Shown: piece by piece, positions 43,066 through 53,504 of the stretch
Layout: every line of letters begins with the position of its first letter
Position numbering within the stretch: position 1 is the first letter of the stretch
From: Sanderia malayensis
Taxonomy: Eukaryota > Cnidaria > Scyphozoa > Semaeostomeae > Pelagiidae
Reading direction: 5' to 3'
Assembly (NCBI GenBank): GCA_013076295.1
Contig: RQOL01000414.1
Coordinates: 29,166 to 93,165 of the forward strand
DNA length: 64,000 bases
The notes under the pieces: model-generated
What the model was told of the DNA's origin: nothing
Databases searched by the model: none
The model's input: only the letters and a program-made list of their open reading frames with translations
Made by a program: the position numbers and the translations under genes

Positions 43066-44135
43066 TCAGGGTATGTATACCCTACATACCCAATATCAAT
43101 ACATACCCTACAATACATACCCTACAATACATACCCTATGATACATACCCTAAAATACATACCCTATGATACATACCCTACGATATATACCCTACAATAC
43201 ATACCCTACAATACATACCCTACAATACATACCCTACAATACATACCCTACGATACATACCCTATAATACATACCCTACGATAATACCCTACGATACATA
43301 CCCTACATACATACCCTACAATACATACCTTACAACACATACCCTACAATACATACCGTACAACACATACCCTACAATACATACCCTACAATACATACCC
43401 TACAATACATATCCTACAATAAATACCTTACAATATATACCCTACAATAAATACCCTACAATACATACCCTACAATAAATTCCCTACAACAAATACCCTA
43501 CAATACATACCCTACAATGCATACCCTACAATACATACCCTACAATACATACCCTACAATACATACCCTATGATACATACCCTAAAATACATACCCTATG
43601 ATACATACCCTACGATATATACCCTACAATACATACCCTACAATACATACCCTACAATACATACCCTACAATACATACCCTACGATACATACCCTATAAT
43701 ACATACCCTACGATAATACCCTACGATACATACCCTACAATACATACCCTACAATACATACCTTACAACACATACCCTACAATACATACCGTACAACACA
43801 TACCCTACAATACATACCCTACAATACATACCCTACAATACATATCCTACAATAAATACCTTACAATATATACCCTACAATAAATACCCTACAATACATA
43901 CCCTACAATAAATTCCCTACAACAAATACCCTACAATACATACCCTACAATGCATACCCTACAATACATACCCTACAATACATACCCTACAATACATACA
44001 CTACAATACATACCCTACAATACATACCCTACAATACATACCCTACAATACATACCCTACAATACCTACCCTACGATACATACCCTACGATACATACCCT
44101 ACGATACATACCCTACAATACATACCCTACAATAC
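43066..44135. repeat. 14-bp satellite (ATACATACCCTACA) with a higher-order duplication
   Basis: Over 1 kb consists of variants of AATACATACCCTAC. Distinctive variants (CCCTATGATACATACCCTAA and others) recur at 43131 and 43563, about 432 bases apart, in the same order. A roughly 430-bp block has therefore been duplicated. Frames reading YIPYNTYPTIHTLQ are artefacts. It directly follows the last KDZ exon, whose frame runs into it. Confidence 0.95.
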
Positions 44136-44436
44136 ATACTACGACGCAACATTTCTAAAGAAAGTAAATGTGGGAGGTCGGATCCCCCCCTGGCAATCAA
44201 CCGCCCAGCGCCCACCCTGCCGCTTCTCTGAAAGCCGAAGGTTGATAGCTACAGTGTGAAGTTTGAAAAAAAAAATTTTCGCGAATGCAAAACACACGGG
44301 TGTGGCATGAAAATTTCGTGTTTTCCAGCAAAACCGAAACTCGGCCAAAACTGTTCAAAAACAGAGGAAAGTCAACAAAACAGAAAAAACAAAGCCACAT
44401 AATTTTAGTTCTTGTGTAAGTAAACAGTTATCGAAA
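44136..44436. other. Spacer with repeat-like G/C-rich segment
   Basis: Contains GGTCGGATCCCCCCCTGGCA and a C-rich segment, then A-rich DNA. No gene is seen. Confidence 0.4.
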
Positions 44437-45045
44437 GTTTCAATGGACAAAATCGACCCAGAATGACCCAAGAAAATCAAAATTGTCTTCGTGTTTTGGT
44501 TAGGCCCTCCAGCCGAAAAAAAAACGTGAGGTTAATCAAAACAAAACTCGTGCTATTTTCAGCCAAAGACAATTGAATAAAGGAAATACCTTGAAATAAT
44601 TGTCCACCAATTGTTTCCACAGGTCCTGACTACAATTGACACGTCTTTGCAATCGATTTCCGGCACGTATTCACGCTTAAACCCGAGCAACTTGCCGCCC
44701 GTTCAACTACGAAAACACCTGTTTCTCCCTGCTCGTTTTGCATCTCATTAACTCCATCCGGGGAACTTTCTAGAAAGTCGGAGCACAAAATGGGGCATAA
44801 CTCCGGAACCGCTGGGGTTAGAAATTAGCCAAATAGTACACTGTCATCAGCACAATGCAGCGATCATTTCTATACCGATTTGCACCCTTATTTGCACCCC
44901 AAAAAAAAGCCTTTATGGATACAACGAAATTCCTTTGATCCCTTGTTTTTCGAACGTCGATTGTTAAAGAGACAATGGTCCATTGTTTAGAGTCGGCGGG
45001 TCACGTGTGGAACAATCTTATTATATAAGAGACTAGGGGTCATCA
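44437..45045 (+). repeat. About 600-bp dispersed repeat, copy 1
   Basis: It is near-identical to 46630-47220 over its whole length, from TTTCAATGGACAAAATCGAC to TTATTATATAAGAGACTAG. Both copies run into a member of the small ACTAG dispersed repeat family. That suggests the 600-bp block and the small repeat form one element, or that one inserts preferentially beside the other. Confidence 0.95.
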
Positions 45046-45135
45046 CTCGCTTCGCTCGTTCGCCCCAGCCCGTCAAGTAAAAAAGGCTTAATCTGGTTGG
45101 GGCGCTTCGCGCGCTGCATTCGCTCTTGCTCATGC
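45041..45135 (+). repeat. Dispersed ACTAG repeat copy, invaded by microsatellite
   Basis: It starts ACTAGGGGTCATCACTCGCT, continues GTCAAGTAAAAAAGGC and GCTGCATTCGCTCTTGCTCA, then breaks into a TACATACA microsatellite. Confidence 0.75.
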
Positions 45136-45565
45136 CCATACATACATACATACCCACATACTATACCTAAATATTATACCAACATACTATACCTACTATG
45201 CAAACATACTATAACTACTATGCCTACTATAAAATCGTACTATATCTTCTATAAAAACATACTATACCTACATACTATACCAACATACTATACCTACTAT
45301 ACAGACATACTATACCTACTATACCTACTATAAAATCATACTATACCTACATACTATACCAACATACTATACCTACTATAAAACATAGTATACCTACATA
45401 CTATACCTACTATAAAACATACTATTCCTACCATACAAACATACTATACCTACCATACAAACATACTATACCTATATACTATACCTACATACTATACCAA
45501 CATACTATACCTACGAAAAAAACATACTATACCTACATACTATACCTACATACCTACATACAGAC
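45136..45565. repeat. ACATACTATACCT microsatellite array
   Basis: The array is made of ACATACTATACCTACTATA variants. It interrupts a dispersed ACTAG-family repeat whose second half resumes at 45580. Confidence 0.92.
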
Positions 45566-45579
45566 ATACATACCTTGGG

Positions 45580-45660
45580 CACTTCGAGCGCTGCATTCGC
45601 TAACGCTCATGCCTCTTTCAACCCCACGTACAATAGCTTAGCTCACTGCACTCGCCTGTC
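45580..45660 (+). repeat. Second half of a dispersed ACTAG-family repeat
   Basis: TTGGGCACTTCGAGCGCTGC, then ATTCGCTAACGCTCATGCCT and CAACCCCACGTACAATAGCT. Confidence 0.8.
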
Positions 45661-46629
45661 TATCTGTCTGTCTATTTTTGTATTGACATGCAACATTGGA
45701 TCATAAGATGGCAATTGACCTTTGAAAGCACAAAACCTTTGGTGAAGGGATGGTAAAAATTTGAATGAATGTAAATTGGAACTTTGGGTAGGTTAGCAGA
45801 ACAATGAACTTAAGTTTTACTCTACCATTTGAGCAAGGATAGTTGTCTCCCAAGGATAAAAGTATTACATTGCTATTGTGTCCCAGATCAATCTATGAGG
45901 CTATAACATGACACAAAAGCTAATTAAATTAGAATGTGATAGAAACTTACATAAACAGAATTCTCCTTTCATGAGTTTTTCAAGGATTCCATTGACTTTT
46001 CATGCATAGTGTGGTTAATGTTTGTTTCAGTCATTTGACATTTGCATGGTGTGAATAGCAAGTATTAGTGACATTGACAGCTTCGGTTAATCACTTCAGT
46101 ATTTGTTTCACTAAGAATCATAAAGGAAAAAGGAAGAATTAATAATCAATGAAATGACGATATGATAGTAATAGAATAATAGAACAACATGATAGTTGTG
46201 CAGCCATATTCATCAATAGCCCTTGTGGATTAGATGAAAAAATATGTTTGAAATGCAAACTGAGTGAAAATCATTTTTCCACTGGTCTACGAATGCTTCA
46301 TCCATCATCAGTATTGAAAATAACAATAGTTTGATGGGGATGTCAATATATCTTTCTTGTGACACATACATGGAGGCAATGAACAAAAGGGATCAATAAA
46401 TTGGTAAATACTTCAAGAAATAGTTTAAATCCAAACTAAGACTGGCAGGCACATGTAGTCAGGGCATCAAACATCTATTTTGGAAGCAAATAAACTATAA
46501 AGGTATTAAATAACTAATCAAAATTTTCGATTTCGTTGCAATCAGTAACGTTTTTATGGCCTACCCAAAATTAAGATGGTTTAACAATTTGATGAAATTG
46601 AATTGGGAATAAGTTGGGAATTGGGAATA
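45661..46629. other. Nothing recognisable
   Basis: A+T-rich DNA between the two 600-bp repeat copies. No frames of interest. Confidence 0.5.
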
Positions 46630-47220
46630 AGTTTCAATGGACAAAATCGACCCAAGAAAATCAAAATTGTCTTCGTGTTTTGGTTAGGCCCTCCAGCCGA
46701 AAGAAAAACGTGAGGTTAAACAAAACAAAACTCGTGCTATTTTCAGCCAAAAACAATTGAATAAAGGAAATACCTTGAAATAATTGTCCAGCAATTGTTT
46801 CCACAGGTCCTGACTACAATTGACACGTCTTTGCAATTGAATTCCGGCACGTATTCACGCTTAAACCCAAGCAACTTGCCGCCCGTTCAACTACGAAAAC
46901 ACCTGTTTCTCCCTGCTCGTTTTGCATCTCATTAACTCCATCAGGGGAACATTCTAGAAAGTCGGAGCACAAAATGGGGCATAACTCCGGAACCGCTGGG
47001 GTTAGAAATTAGCCAAATAGTACACTGTCATCAGCACAATGCAGCGATCATTTCTATAACGATTTGCACCCTTATTTGCACCCCAAAAAAAAGCCTTTAT
47101 GGATACAACGAAATTCCTTTGATCCCATTGTTTTTCGAACGTCGATTGTTAAAGAGACAATGGTCCATTGTTTAGAGTCAGCGGGTCACGTGTGGAACAA
47201 TCTTATTATATAAGAGACTA
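46630..47220 (+). repeat. About 600-bp dispersed repeat, copy 2
   Basis: It matches 44437-45045 almost base for base, with a few substitutions and small deletions (one removes ACCCAGAATG). It ends at the same AAGAGACTAG junction. Confidence 0.95.
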
Positions 47221-47385
47221 GCCGGGGGCGCTCGCTTACGCTCGCTTCCCGGAGCCCGTCAAGTACAAAAAGTTTAATGTGGTTGGCGCACTTCGTGCGC
47301 TGCATTCGCTAACGCTCATGCCCTTTCCCACCCCACGTACAGTGGTTTGGCTCGCCCTCGCTTTCCTGTCTATCTATTGTCACGA
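47214..47385 (+). repeat. Best-preserved copy of the dispersed ACTAG repeat
   Basis: GACTAGCCGGGGGCGCTCGC, then TCCCGGAGCCCGTCAAGT, GGTTGGCGCACTTCGTGCGC, TGCATTCGCTAACGCTCATG and CCCCACGTACAGTGGTTTGG. It contains the perfect palindrome GCGCACTTCGTGCGC apart from the central bases. Confidence 0.85.
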
Positions 47386-48631
47386 TTGTAGTGTTTAACA
47401 TGCATGGAAATTAGTTTTAGCGGTCAGCCTCGTTTTCATTTTAAAATCCTCGTTTTCATCATCTAAGCCTCGTACTGATGGTACAGTAGATAAGATGCAA
47501 CATAAAAGTTTGTTTTGTTTTAGGGATGACAACAATTAACCTGCTATTAGTTGAGTGCATGGATTGACACTTGGATGTGGTCTTTTGTCAACCTAATATA
47601 GGATAGGTATAAACAGTAAAGGACCATCTATGATGAGTGTCCAGAATTTAAATTAATTTTGACTTACACTGATGACACTGATGCATTGATTTTTGATAAA
47701 GCAATAAGTATGTAGCCTCCAATACTTGCATTTGTACAATGATGTACATCAGTAGATCTACAAAGTGAAAGAGAAAAATTATATTCTATTTAATATGTTG
47801 GTTTATTACTATCAAGGGTAAAAAATAATTGGATTTGGATTTGGAGAATCTGTGGAGTTTAATTTTCCTTTGATGTTGATTTAATGTATGTCATTATGAA
47901 AAGAAATAAAGAAATGAATATTGATCAGTATGACATGACATTACAGTATGACATTACAGACAAAACAGATCATGTAATGCAATTGCCATGAAAGAGCTTT
48001 ATTAAATGAAATCAAGTACAAGGATTTCCACGGCTGGGATTGGTTTTACATTAGTTTCAATCATATAGAAGATAAGGATAAGCACTGGATAGCCTGGATA
48101 ATCAATGGAAAAGTACTTGATAATCATCATCAATAGGATGGGAATTGCATGGTGAAAGGAGTTTCATAGGAGTATTGGGGTTGGCTGGTAAGGCAAAGAA
48201 GGCAGCCACAAAGTGAAAAGAATTGTAAACAAAAATATTATAACCAAATTGAAGCCACTGGAACATGTGGGTACAGCATTAAACACTTTTTCCCGAAACA
48301 TTAAATATAAAAAGCCATGAAACATAAGCGGAGTTGTCAATTTTGGCCTCAAGATAGTATATGTTAATGAGTGAAATACAATTGGCCTAAGCAATTATAT
48401 GGGAACCTGAATGGGGTGAAACTAAAAATAAACTCTACTTACCCCTGAGCTGCGGCAAAATTAATGTTTCTGTCAGCTTTACTTTCTCTTATTTGAGCAT
48501 CAAGTTCCGTTGCGATCCAAGATTTCGGAAACAAATATTAGGACAGCATAACCACCAAGGAAGAAAAATTCCTACGTTGACGAAACATAGCATAAAGCAA
48601 AATCATACAACAAATTCTATTGTTATGGAGC
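47386..48631. other. No gene; a diverged third copy of an inverted-repeat segment
   Basis: Bases 48175-48370 resemble 51975-52140 of the left arm. Both have AAGAAGGCAGCCACAAAGT, then a diverged middle, then AATTNTGGCCT and ACTATATG. The peptide that is open in the arm (KKCALLYQHLP) is broken here (KKCLMLYPHVP, then a stop). The rest is A+T-rich. Confidence 0.5.
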
Positions 48632-48712
48632 CTCGTTTTGACGTAACTATTTGATTGAGCTGGATTGGCTAACAATCAACTCAACCCAAGAGAACTCAAC
48701 TGAACAAAGAAC

Positions 48713-49304
48713 ATGCTGGCGATGCGTCTTTCCTTTCGTCTTTTTTCTTCTCTGAATGGGTCACTGGCGATGGTAAGTAGGTTTTCCAGATCGTATTATA
48801 TCATTGCGATCTTTCAGATTACATCTTTAAAATAAATGTGTAGCGTTTCTGTGAAGGTTTTGATTCATTTTTGTAGGGTATAAGACTTTAGGAAATATAG
48901 TATTTCACCACGAATCCCTTGAGAATAGGCCACATTGAAGAAAAACGGATGGTAGAGATAAGATACATTGTCTGTCTTGGAAGATGACATAAGATTCTGT
49001 TGTTTTTACGTTTTATTACATGAACTATTCGTGCATTTTAGGTAGTGCATAACTTGTGTTGCGCCATGTTAATGGAGGCAGTTGTTGACTGTTCTTTAGG
49101 TAAGTATTGATATGTAAGAAGCAATGACACATGTGAAAGACCACCAAGTTAATTTATAAGGACAGGTTTTTGAAATACATTTATTGGAAATTTGTAGGGC
49201 ATGTGTCAAATCGCGTGAAAGAAGGTATTGTTGGTAATAAATTTTTTTGGGAAAGTGCATGGTTTTCAAAGGTAAGAGTCTCATTATTATTTTCTTATTA
49301 TTAA
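48713..49304 (+). CDS. Unassigned small gene A, left arm (three exons)
   Basis: Exon 1 is 48713-48772 (MLAMRLSFRLFSSLNGSLAM, 60 nt) with donor GTAAGTAGG. Exon 2 is 49042-49099 (58 nt, VVHNLCCAMLMEAVVDCSL) with acceptor TTTTAG and donor GTAAGTATTG. Exon 3 is 49198-49271 (GHVSNRVKEGIVGNKFFWES and more), with acceptor TTTGTAG and then GTAAGA. If that last donor is not used, the frame stops at 49302-49304, giving about 75 residues. The right arm keeps the exon 2 splice sites exactly, and its exon 3 is 12 nt longer, a multiple of three, which suggests coding selection in the past. Exon 1 has a stop in the right arm. The N terminus is hydrophobic enough for a weak signal peptide. No family recognised. 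Confidence 0.4.
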
Positions 49305-49423
49305 TATTATTAATTATTATTTAGTAATTTCTAGTAGACTACACATTTTAACTATTTAAGAAAAGCAACAATCATTAAAAGAAAAGCAAGAAAAAAGAAA
49401 CATTAAAACAGTAGCAGGTAAAA

Positions 49424-50150
49424 TCACTTGTCAATTCCCCGCACTAAAGATATGATTTCATCTGTGGGCACATGTGCCCACATGCATCGGGTGTTGCCTG
49501 TCATCTTTTTTTGTTTATTATTTTTGTGTTCTTTTTTATCTTTTTTTATTCTTTTTTTATCCAGGATTTTAATTTTCATTTCGTTGGATGTCCTGTAGGA
49601 AAGAATACATTGTTTGAGAAAGAGTTTAAAGTGAGCAATATGTTTTACACGTGGATGAGATGGGTATTTAGCATTGCAACTTACACTATTTCTTCTTTTG
49701 TTAGGTGCCTCCCTTGGAGGCTCACAAAATTAAATCTTGTGGTCTTTCTAATGGCAATAAATTTCTTGCCACATTGTCTTTTCAGAGAAGATATATCTTT
49801 GAAGTTGAAGAGCTACGACAAAAAGGACATGATGAATTTAGAAGAGTGACTTAATATTGTTAAAAAATAGGATACAATTGTGTTTCCTTGTAAAGCAGCT
49901 GGATAACGTTGGTATTTACAACATTTATTAAATTTATCAATATCAATTTCAATGTCACCTCCACTTCGCTGCCACAGTGAATCATTGTAGCGTCTTTTTG
50001 TTTGGTGTTCTATGGGTGGGCAAGTTCACCCTCACCCTGAACTACTTCACCCTCACCCTCAACTAATTCAGTTTCCTCATCCATGGGGACTTCGTTGGCT
50101 GTGTCTACTTTTGCAGCCTCATTCATGGGGACTTCGTGGTCTTTATCCAT
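49424..50150 (-). pseudogene. Unassigned gene B, left arm (three exons, one nonsense codon)
   Basis: Exons on the minus strand: 49959-50150 (MDKDHEVPMNEAAKVDTANE..., acidic), 49685-49812 (FKDISSLKRQCGKKFIAIRK and RHLTKEEIV) and 49424-49592 (TSNEMKIKILDKKRIKK, NTRCMWAHVPTDEIISLVRG, stop). All introns are GT-AG with matching phases. A TAG at codon 47 (50010-50012) interrupts exon 1. The homologous gene in the right arm has no such stop. The two proteins differ at roughly 40 percent of exon 2 residues, yet exon 2 is exactly 128 nt in both. It converges with gene A. Function is unknown; the Lys-rich C-terminal part suggests nucleic-acid or nuclear contacts, as inference only. Confidence 0.6.
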
Positions 50151-51006
50151 TTTTGTACTATATATAAATATATTGTCATTGTCAGTCAAAGGTGAGTTAA
50201 TAGGCTATCAGTTGTTTGAATTTGCCTCTACTGTTCTCTTAATGTAACAATAACATATACTTTTAATGTATTAATATGAAAGAGTTCTATTTTCTGGAGA
50301 AAATCAATAATAATTTTCTTTCTTACAATGAAGGGGAGAGACTAAAGGCACGCAGAAAACACAGAACTAAATACATGAAGTTACGGTAACAGTAGTGGCA
50401 AAAATTATATATTTCAGGTGAACCTGTAAAGGATAAAATTGTTATAATATTGTGAAAATATCCACTGCAATGGCAATTGTGACATAAAATATAGCAGTTT
50501 GAGCTTTTTTAAAGCTGTTTAGTTATGAATAGCCTGTATTTTCATGTGAAAGTAAAAGGAATATTTTAAATACATGTACTTACGTGAATTGTTGTTTTGC
50601 TTCTGGTGAATGTGAAAAATTTTTTACGCACGCTAAGTCCTCTATGACGCAAGACAAATTTTAAATTTCGCGCCGCTATTGTTGTTGCTAGGACGCCGAT
50701 ATTTCCGTGAATATCTGATGATAAGGGTATTAGCTCCAGGACATTACGTGGTGTTGCATTGATCGTGTTGTGATTGTAGTTTTCAAGAGCAACAAAACTT
50801 GGAATTATGCGATAACTATTAGAATTACAATTGCGATGAGAATACACGCTTCTTTTTATAAGGAACCTAGCTGCTGAGGGCCTAATTTTTAAGTTCGTTA
50901 TTTTGAGATCTCTTTGACCACGTTGTAGTTCTAAAAGTTGTTTAATTTTAAGTTGGCATTTGGTGGACATAATTAGTACAGATGCAAGAAAAATATTCAA
51001 ATTCAT
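50143..51006 (-). CDS. Unassigned gene C, left arm
   Basis: The main exon is 50582-51006 (141 codons) and starts MNLNIFLASVLIMSTKC, a signal-peptide-like start. It contains QLLELQRGQRDLKITNLKIR, NTINATPRNVLELIPL and VLATTIAARNLKFVLRHRGL, and ends SKTTIH at a good donor (GTAAGTACATG). The next acceptor (ATATATAG, exon start 50157) adds only YKNG and a stop, overlapping the ATG of gene B in another frame. The right arm preserves both splice sites and a similar short end (CKHG, stop), but its main exon is broken by a stop after ITNLNN. No known domain. It could be a separate secreted protein or an upstream exon of gene B. Confidence 0.4.
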
Positions 51007-51269
51007 GGTTTTGCTATGTGAAGAGATAAGAGGCCAACAGATGAAAAAGCTTCATAAAATATAAATGGAAGCAAGTGTCAGTGATATATACAATGAGAAT
51101 GTTGCCGACTAAAAAAACAGAAATACTTTGTCAGGCACTTTCCCACAGTGAATGAATGAGGAGATACCATACACTATGAGGTTCTGGTTGAGAAGATATC
51201 TACAACGGGAAACTATCATAATTTATGATGCAAGACTTTAAATATTCAAGTAAGATAATGAAGAGATAT

Positions 51270-52620
51270 TTATATATATATATTATTAAAATGCATTAAT
51301 AATGTTTGCTTGTGTGGTAAGAGCCATCTTAGCTTGTTTTGTCCAGTGTAATGGAGGATTCTATCAGTGATTGATACAATGTATGCTTGCCAATAAATTT
51401 GAAAATCTTGTGTTGTAATGGTTGTGAAATCATTGCCATCTGTGCCTGGCACACTGAGTTTACAACAACACATCTTCCTGATAAGGAACATCATTAAGTG
51501 ACAATGAGGAAGAATTAAGTACCTACAGGATTAGAATACTGTAAGTGATTCAATAAGAAAACATTTAGTGATAGTCATTGTAGAAATAGTATTCAGCCTT
51601 TATTTACTCAGTCTGCTTTTCAATTAGGGTGCATTAATTGATTTATCTATTGATCTGGAACAGAGAGCCCCATACCTTGAATATTATACCTGACTTGGGA
51701 AATAATTTGAAGAGAACGTTTTGAACCATAGATTGAATTTTCCATTGCCTTTAACTAAATGAATCTGTACAAAAAATAGAAAATTAATGAGTGTGGTAGA
51801 CAAAAGAGATATGCAATGCATGTGCAATGATGAAGGTGGTAAGCAAATAAGTGTGAATTTTTCCCAGGGTTTGAACTTGACTTTCACTGGTTTCCTTCAT
51901 GTACATCACAACAATTAAACATCTTCAATAAACAGAAAGTTGAAAGCAGGTTCATGTGGGGATATCAATGAGCTTTGTTGTAAAACAAAGAAGGCAGCCA
52001 CAAAGTCAATAAATTGATTAGGAACTATATTCACGGAAATAAAAGCCCCAGGAAGATGTTGGTAGAGCAATGCACATTTCTTCTGAAAACAAAGTAATGA
52101 AAAAATATTGGACAATTTCCAGAATTCTGGCCTAACAAACTATATGTAAACCGTGAGTAAAGTAGAAATGGCCTAAGCTAAGTAATTTCCATTCAACATA
52201 TCAAATTCAAAGGGATGGAAATGAAAATATACATTGTTGACCTCTGATTCATAGCAGCCTAGTTTTCTCCTTTAAGTCAATAAGGGTATACATGAGCTTT
52301 ATTTTCTCTCATTTCAGTATCAAATTGGCTTATAAATCGAAATATCCATTGTTTGATTGTCGAAAATGAAAGTGAACCTTATTTACCTTTGGTGAACAGC
52401 AAGGTAGTTGTTTCCTTTAAGCCTGGAAGGCTTTATGAGGTATAATTTCATTGAGTTGAGCAACAAAATCCAACTGGATGCCATTTGTTGGCAGACAAAA
52501 ACTTAGACCCGACAGGCAACAATAGTACGATGATGGGACATAACATAGATGAAAATCATACATAGACAGCACAAAGGCGTTTGAAATGAGAGACAGAAGT
52601 CTCGCCTCGCTTCAATGATC
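51270..52620 (-). pseudogene. Further candidate exons, left arm, unassigned
   Basis: Minus-strand segments in order: 52380-52620 (CCLSGLSFCLPTNGIQLDFV, then QLNEIIPHKAF and LPCCSPK before GTAAAT, with one stop); 51915-52115 (KKCALLYQHLPGAFISVNIV, PNQFIDFVAAFFVL); 51692-51761 (IHLVKGNGKFNLWFKTFSSN, between TACAG and GTATAA); and 51270-51494 (KLSVPGTDGNDFTTITTQDF, ITDRILHYTGQNKLRWLLP). The right arm has counterparts at 53790-53975, 54230-54360, 54557-54620 and 54818-55020, each with stops or lost splice sites. They may be 5' exons of genes B or C. No domain recognised. Confidence 0.35.
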
Positions 52621-52850
52621 TTAGCAGAAATGCATCTAATTAAAAACGAAGTCAATAAATTTTGTTATGATATTATTGAATGGAGATTTATATGGGACAA
52701 ATACACAAATATATGAATATTGAAACTCTAACGATTTATCTCCTGATTATCTACTATTGAATACGTAAATCGCTAATTTAAAAACCTTATTATTAATGCG
52801 GAAGATCTGAAAGATATACACAACAGTACAAAAAACTTGTTTTCAAAGGA

Positions 52851-53504
52851 CGTGGATAGATATTTGTATTGTATGCGAGGTACGAATGCAAAAGGTTGAG
52901 TCATGATAGAGTTTACTATTCAAATTGGTCAATTGTCAATATCAATAAAAATTGATCCATACAATCCGTAGTTGAGGTTGCAAAATTGATTGGTTAAGCG
53001 ACGTGTTTAGCCAAAATGACAGTACGTCAATTGGATTCTTCAATGGCACTTCATTCTCAGCAAGCATACATCTGTGCCGCGGCGTGAATGGATTCTTTCA
53101 ATAACTGCGGTCGTTTGTTTTGAGCATTACGTTTGTACATAGCAAAAAAAAGAATAAGATTGCCGGTTACATTAGTTAAAAGCTCGAACACCAGCGTCAA
53201 GGAGTAACCTTTGTTCGAGTTTTCCTTGTTGGTGAAAACTGCAATTGAAATTTGGAAGTATATAACAGTAAACACTAAAGGGGCCTCTATAGATTATAGA
53301 TCAAGTTTTAATGTATTAAAAGGAAAGGGGGGGAAGTTATTGATAGTGCGATGTTTTGCAAAAAGTAACTATCCTTAAGGGACAACTTGCAGTTTTCACA
53401 GAGTAAGGAAATCCACTTTCCCATAGGCAATATCGGAGAAAATGGCAACGCATAACTCTTAATAATCGGGCGCTACGCAGGATTCAGGACTGTGCTTTGT
53501 TTAG
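52851..53504. other. Spacer between the inverted repeat arms
   Basis: About 650 bases are not shared by the arms. One 72-codon minus-strand frame at 53057-53275 is hydrophobic (LVFELLTNVTGNLILFFAMY) but unassigned. Confidence 0.6.

Larger units (their letters stand above)
36554..43070 (+). pseudogene. KDZ-type (Kyakuja/Dileera/Zisupton) transposase gene, multi-exon, probably decayed
   Basis: Exons I support: 36554-36693 (DFDAESTASENLVRNKLFD, CHEFPLKFINLKHGER); 37006-37120 (AYPVMLIKEQL, SYDIACILKRHL); 37572-37654 (SLLNKISLALPPFIHMHIIH); 37761-37941 (SLTDGEQCERLWSYLRCF, LTDALLYYARKK); 41557-41619 (LFDDVAEWVQEQ); 41863-41935 (TSTDDMICWQKQYAQNIL); 42051 to about 42117; 42260-42448 (MGVKEVVSEVIDDERSKL); and 42737 onward (GQKLAKSISKNINQK, then IVPAYLKVKAVNLYVTRKRS). 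Motif order fits KDZ transposases. Most introns are GT-AG with matching phase (37941/41557/41863/42051). Phases do not match at 37654/37761 and 42448/42737, so I infer decay. The N-terminal part with its cysteine-rich domain was not found. A 3.6-kb intron holds the nested repeats at 38121-41364. Confidence 0.82.
48632..52850 (+). repeat. Left arm of a giant inverted repeat
   Basis: The arm begins at GCCTCGTTTTGACGTAA (about 48632). It matches the reverse complement of 53505-57863 along its whole length in collinear order. Landmarks are CCAATCCAGCTCAATCA, the exon at 49042, TRCMWA-coding sequence at 49450, MNLN-coding sequence at 51006, GGCAGCCACAAAGTCAATAA at 51991, and AAAAACCTTATTATTAATGC at 52780. 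Divergence is higher in the outer third than in the inner part. Confidence 0.92.

Noticed and set aside
43066..44135. Regular repeats that might look like a CRISPR array
   Set aside because: There are no unique spacers of constant length, no cas genes, and the context is eukaryotic; it is a simple satellite.
43950..44231. 93-codon ORF reading HTLQYIPYN repeatedly
   Set aside because: It is translated 14-bp satellite. The same applies to the end of the 42700-43284 frame beyond about 43070.
49472..49849. 125-codon plus-strand ORF
   Set aside because: It is the antisense shadow of exons 2 and 3 of gene B, whose frame, splice sites and right-arm homologue are on the other strand.
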